Shown here piece after piece: positions 50,701 to 53,047 of a stretch of 53,047 nt of DNA. This DNA is from Aquipseudomonas alcaligenes MRY13-0052. GTDB lineage: Bacteria; Pseudomonadota; Gammaproteobacteria; Pseudomonadales; Pseudomonadaceae. The notes beneath the pieces are model-generated. The model was not told the DNA's origin and did not search any database. It saw only the letters and a program-made list of their open reading frames with translations. The DNA is taken from positions 1 to 53,047 of the forward strand of contig BATO01000039.1 of assembly GCA_000474255.1 (NCBI GenBank), in the 5' to 3' direction. Positions within the stretch are counted from its first letter, which is position 1. Each line of letters opens with the position of its first letter. Made by a program: the position numbers and the translations under genes.

Positions 50701-51661
50701 TCAGGCGCAGGTTGGCCTTGCGCAGCACCTCGGCGGCATCGCGGATCTCGCGCTCGCCGGGAAGGAACACCAGCACATCACCCGGGCGCTTGCCCTCGGC
50801 GCGCTCGAAGTCGCCGATCTCTTCCAGGGCGCGGAGGATGCCCTGGTCCACCGACAGGTCGTCGAACAGCGCTTCGCCGTTCTCGTCCACCTCGGCGGCC
50901 AGGGGCCGGTACCAGGTGTCCACCGGGTAGGTGCGGCCGGAGACTTCGACTATGGGTGCGTCACCGAAATGTTTGGAGAAGCGCTCCAGGTCGATGGTCG
51001 CCGAGGTGATGATCAGCTTCAGGTCCGGGCGCCGTGGCAGCAGCGTTTTCAGGTAGCCCAGGAGGAAGTCGATGTTCAGGCTCCGCTCGTGGGCCTCGTC
51101 GACGATGATGGTGTCGTAGCGCTCGAGCAGGCGGTCATGCTGGGTTTCGGCCAGGAGGATGCCGTCGGTCATCAACTTGACCAGGCTGCGCTCGTTGGAC
51201 TGGTCCTCGAAGCGCACCTGGTAGCCCACCAGCTCGCCCAGGGGCGTGCCGATCTCCTCGGCCACGCGGGTCGCCACGCTGCGCGCGGCCAGCCGGCGCG
51301 GCTGGGTGTGGCCGATCAGGCCGTGGGTGCCACGCCCCATCTCCAGGCAGATCTTCGGCAACTGGGTGGTCTTGCCCGAACCGGTTTCGCCGGCGATCAC
51401 CAGGACCTGGTGTTTCTCCAGCGCGGCCTTGATCTCGTCACGCTTGGCGGCGATGGGCAGGGCATCGTCGTAGCGCATGCGCGGCACGCTGCTGCGGCGC
51501 GCCTCGACCTTGGCGCAGGACGCCTGGAAGCGCTCCAGCCACTGGGCGAACTTGGCCTCGTCCGGCTTCTTGTGCAGCTCGTGGAGCTGGCGACGCAGGC
51601 GATGGCGGTCGGCGATCAGGGCGTGATCGAGGTTCTTGTGCAGGGAGGCGATGTCGGTCAT
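47762..51661 (-). CDS. hrpA: ATP-dependent RNA helicase HrpA
   Basis: The product is 1299 aa, the normal HrpA length. DEAH motifs: I GETGSGKTTQ, Ia TQPRRLAARSVA, II DEAHERSLNIDF, III SATIDLERF, V NVAETSLTVPG and VI QRKGRCGRVEPG. C-terminal winged helix, ratchet and OB regions follow, then a long HrpA-only extension (DUF3418) rich in charged helices, ending RLNKQWTQVEA. It acts on colliding ribosomes and mRNA turnover in E. coli. MTDIASLHKN is the normal start. Downstream are DUF3087, pnuC and nadR on the same strand. Confidence 0.96.
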   Translation of the reverse strand: MTDIASLHKNLDHALIADRHRLRRQLHELHKKPDEAKFAQWLERFQASCAKVEARRSSVPRMRYDDALPIAAKRDEIKAALEKHQVLVIAGETGSGKTTQLPKICLEMGRGTHGLIGHTQPRRLAARSVATRVAEEIGTPLGELVGYQVRFEDQSNERSLVKLMTDGILLAETQHDRLLERYDTIIVDEAHERSLNIDFLLGYLKTLLPRRPDLKLIITSATIDLERFSKHFGDAPIVEVSGRTYPVDTWYRPLAAEVDENGEALFDDLSVDQGILRALEEIGDFERAEGKRPGDVLVFLPGEREIRDAAEVLRKANLRLTEVLPLYARLTPAEQQKIFAPMAGRKIVLATNVAETSLTVPGIRYVIDSGTARISRYSYRAKVQRLPIEAVSQASANQRKGRCGRVEPGICVRLYSEEDFLGRPEFTDPEILRTNLAAVILQMLHLRLGEISDFPFIEPPDGKAVSDGFTLLQELSAVNREGQLTPLGRQLARLPVDPRLGRMVLEGAHQGSLDEVLLITSALSVQDPRERPMERQQAADQAHAQWKDVDSDFAALVNLWRGFEEQRQALGSNALRNWCRKNFLNYMRLREWRDAHRQLTLICRELKLTLNKEPADYPRVHKALLSGLLSQIGQKSEDGDYLGARQRRFWIHPSTVIAKKRPQWIMAAELVETTKLFARMVAKIDPDWLEPLAGHLVKKNHLEPHWEKKRGQVVAYEQVSLYGLIVVGRRPVHYGPIDPPVARELFIREGLVRGEIHSRAKCLAANRQLLERLDELEAKARRRDILADEETLFDYYAARLPEDIYQTASFEKWYERERAKSPELLIMREEDVLAREANEVTAAQYPDTLRIGDLQLSLDYHFEPGHARDGVTLRVPAPLLPQLQAERLDWLVPGLLEAKCVALVRNLPKAIRKNFVPVPDFVKAALAKLVFAEGSLPEALGRELQRMTGSRVPEEAWTEAAALLEGHLKMNIEVVDARGKFLGEGRDLAELTARFAEASQAALAIPQGDKAQKAVEAKVFAEVAEKTQQKIAGLSMTVYPALVEEGGVVKEHRFPTQAEAEYQHRRALQRLLLQQLAEPAKFLRGKLPGLTELGLLYRDMGRVDALVEDILLASLDSCILEGETNLPRDGAALASLAEKKRGAWAEHAERLARLVLDILKLWHGLQKRFKGRIDLAQAVALNDIKAQLGNLVYPGFVRETPGEWLKELPRYLKAIEQRFDKIGAQLQRDRVWSGELAGYWEQYQARLAKHAQEGKRDPELQTFRWMLEEYRVSLFAQQLGTKMAVSDKRLNKQWTQVEA

Positions 51662-51770
51662 CAGGCGCTGGGCAATCGTGGCAAAGGCGCGATTGTCGCA
51701 GATTCCGCCCCCACACCGCATCGGCAAGCGCCCCGCGCGCCGACGGCTCGGCAACGCGGGGTGGAGCGGG

Positions 51771-52607
51771 TCAACGGGTGGCGGTGATCGGCAGGCTGCG
51801 CAGCTCGGCCGGCACGGTGCGCAAGGCCAGGTCCTGGGCCTGCAGGGAGTTCCAGGCGAAGCCCTGCAAGGCGCTGCCGCTGCTGTCGCGATCCAGGCGC
51901 GCGGCCTGCTCGGGCGACGGCGCCGGCGGCTGCACGCCGTAGATCAGCGAATAGAACACCGAGGCGGTGAGGTAGCTGCCGCTGTAGCTCGGGTGGCTGC
52001 CGTCCTCGATGAACAGGTGCGGTTGCGGCGTGGCCGCCAGGGCCTGCTTCCAGGCCTGGCCGACCGGGGCCAGCAGGGAATGGGTCTCGTTGGCCAGGCC
52101 GGTGTAGACGCTGTCGAGCTGCGTCTGCATGGCTGGGATCGCCTGGCGCGCCCAGGTCAGGTAGAGGATCGGCTGGGCACCGGCCTTGCGTGCCTCGGCG
52201 GCCATCAGGCGCACGTATTTGCGGGTCTTCTCGGGGTTGTCCACCGGCATGGTGCTGAAGTCCTGGATCACCACATAGTCCCAGTGCTGGCTGGCCAGCA
52301 CCTTCTGCACCACGCCACGGTTCCAGTGGGCTTCGAGGCTGGCGCCGCCGAAGGTGACGTCGCGCACGTCCAGCGGGCGCGGCTGGGCGGCGTCGAGGGA
52401 CATCTGCCGGACCATGCGCGGCAGGTCGTTGTAGAAGGTGTAGCTGTTGCCCACGAACAGCACGCTGAGCGGGCGGCCCGTCACGGCCTGTTGCGAGGCG
52501 GAACCGATCACCGGTTTCGCAGACGGGTTTTCAGCGGCCACGGTCGGGCCGACGACGACAACTCCCAGCATCCAGGCCAGGAGGATTCGACGCACATTCA
52601 TACGCAT
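51771..52607 (-). CDS. Exported SGNH/GDSL-like hydrolase
   Basis: The product is 278 aa. The signal peptide begins at a basic MRMNVRR and runs to VVVVGPTVAA. The catalytic fold: LSVLFVGNSYTFYNDLPRM (block I, nucleophile Ser after G-N), TFGGASLEAHWNRG (block II Gly), a central YVVIQDFSTMP, and EDGSHPSYSGSYL (block V Asp/His). The family cleaves esters of sugars or lipids. GGGGGACCTCC precedes the ATG. The substrate is unknown. It is a single gene upstream of hrpA. Confidence 0.82.
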   Translation of the reverse strand: MRMNVRRILLAWMLGVVVVGPTVAAENPSAKPVIGSASQQAVTGRPLSVLFVGNSYTFYNDLPRMVRQMSLDAAQPRPLDVRDVTFGGASLEAHWNRGVVQKVLASQHWDYVVIQDFSTMPVDNPEKTRKYVRLMAAEARKAGAQPILYLTWARQAIPAMQTQLDSVYTGLANETHSLLAPVGQAWKQALAATPQPHLFIEDGSHPSYSGSYLTASVFYSLIYGVQPPAPSPEQAARLDRDSSGSALQGFAWNSLQAQDLALRTVPAELRSLPITATR

Positions 52608-52769
52608 GGAGGTCCCCCAGGAAAGCGTAACGGCGCGGGTCAGGGGCCCGCGGACCGGCGCAGATTATGCGAATCGGCAGCTGTCGCAATGCTGGCACCG
52701 GCCAGGGGCGACGGGAGGTCATACCGTTCGGTAGAGCTAGCGAAGCGGCTGGCCCGGGGGTTTCGGACC

Positions 52770-52793
52770 CGTAGCCCGGGCTTCAGCCCGGGG
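52770..52793. repeat. Dispersed repeat, family D copy 2
   Basis: CGTAGCCCGGGCTTCAGCCC then GGGG, identical to 45546-45569 over 24 nt. Confidence 0.85.
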
Positions 52794-52825
52794 GCATGGC
52801 AGGTCGCGCCCAGGTTGACTCCGCC

Positions 52826-52857
52826 CGGTGGAGGTAAAGAGCGACCTCCACCCTACG
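52826..52857 (+). repeat. Dispersed repeat, family E copy 2
   Basis: CGGTGGAGGTAAAGAGCGAC then CTCCACCCTACG, identical over 32 nt to 37100-37131. Confidence 0.85.
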
Positions 52858-52887
52858 CATCGATCGGCTCCGCACGGTGCCCGGGAT

Positions 52888-52928
52888 GTAGGGGCGACTT
52901 CAGTCGCCAAGCGGCGCGCAGCGCCGCC
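52888..52928 (+). repeat. Dispersed repeat, family C copy 3
   Basis: GTAGGGGCGACTTCAGTCGC then CAAGCGGCGCGCAGCGCCGC, one or two bases from 22470-22509. Confidence 0.85.
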
Positions 52929-53046
52929 CTGCGAATTCATTGACCATGTCTTCGTTAAGTGTTGCTAGAGGATTTGAGTCCAGCTGATTGCCGAGCTCTG
53001 GTGATATTTCTGGTTTCGCCCACCCGGGCGAGTCCCTTTTCCAGTC
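52900..53046 (-). other. Open frame running off the window edge
   Basis: The minus-strand frame from the edge stops at TGA 52900-52902 after 48 codons. It begins DWKRDSPGWAKPEISPELGN and ends in family C repeat sequence. Codon use (ATA, TCA, CTA, ACA) is unlike the rest of the window. It may be the end of a foreign gene with its stop supplied by the repeat, or chance. Confidence 0.2.
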
Positions 53047-53047
53047 G

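Larger units (their letters stand above)
52608..53047. other. Repeat-rich edge region, no complete gene
   Basis: 440 bp with family D (52770), E (52826) and C (52888) repeats side by side, then a less GC-rich end (52930-53047) unlike its neighbours. Nothing with a start codon and ribosome site was found. Confidence 0.6.

Noticed and set aside
46247-51787. Very long plus-strand open frame (about 1850 codons) opposite nadR, pnuC and hrpA.
   Set aside because: It is antisense to three genes with clear family motifs and is rich in Gln/His/Val/Gly runs that mirror GC-rich codon use on the other strand. It has no domain and no ribosome site.

Overview
The window is chromosomal DNA from a high-GC gammaproteobacterium, almost certainly a Pseudomonas of the P. 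aeruginosa / P. resinovorans broad group. Grounds: the phosphorylcholine phosphatase matches PchP motif for motif, an ECF sigma factor sits next to an octanoyl-CoA type KAS III, small genus-typical families are present (DUF2790, DUF4124, DUF4019), there is an OprP/OprO-like porin, and intergenic gaps carry Pseudomonas-type REP repeats. Coding density is high, codon use is uniformly GC-rich, and I see no tRNA, rRNA, CRISPR array, transposase, integrase or prophage gene.

Layout. 0.3-3.4 kb: a lipoprotein, a LysR regulator divergent from a glutathione S-transferase, and three small genes. 3.5-6.8 kb: a minus-strand phosphosignalling cassette (PP2C phosphatase, Ser/Thr kinase with a membrane anchor, membrane-anchored double-FHA protein) with no type VI secretion genes around it. 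7.0-8.4 kb: small genes, including a possible 15-codon leader. 8.4-10.2 kb: the 3' end of a wecB-like gene, with no start, abutting a ComEC-type metallo-hydrolase across a run of ten C. 10.3-15.3 kb: peptide deformylase, cold-shock protein, a LysR/EamA-exporter pair and small envelope proteins. 15.5-21.8 kb: CvfB, an LTA-synthase-like phosphotransferase, an RsuA/RluF-type pseudouridine synthase lacking the catalytic Asp, a C39-like cysteine peptidase and a phospholipase C/P1-nuclease-like protein. 22-30 kb: a subtilase with Glu in place of the catalytic Asp, a solute-binding protein, PchP, a DUF4124-DUF1294 fusion coupled to a DEAD-box helicase, a reductase and a NUDIX hydrolase. 30-37 kb: RarD, azoreductase, a LysR-hydrolase-cyclophilin run and an ABC exporter. 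37-45 kb: a GNAT-like protein, a phosphate porin with a possible Pho box, a KAS III / ECF sigma / zinc anti-sigma operon, a HIT protein, a methyltransferase and a HigBA toxin-antitoxin pair with a perfect palindromic operator. 45.5-52.6 kb: NadR-PnuC NAD salvage, DUF3087, HrpA and an SGNH hydrolase.

Genes that work together: kinase, phosphatase and FHA reader; PnuC imports nicotinamide riboside, which NadR phosphorylates and adenylylates; the ECF sigma factor and its zinc anti-sigma lie in one overlapping operon with KAS III; HigB and HigA. Intergenic gaps are mosaics of at least five dispersed repeat families, including an 84-bp composite palindromic element present in full twice in opposite orientations.

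Limits: functions are read from motifs and remembered family features; no database search was run. The most unusual points are two enzymes with an Asp-to-Glu change at a catalytic position, the truncated wecB junction, the stand-alone kinase/phosphatase/FHA set, and the composite repeats. I found no clear evidence of a complete, new multi-gene system.
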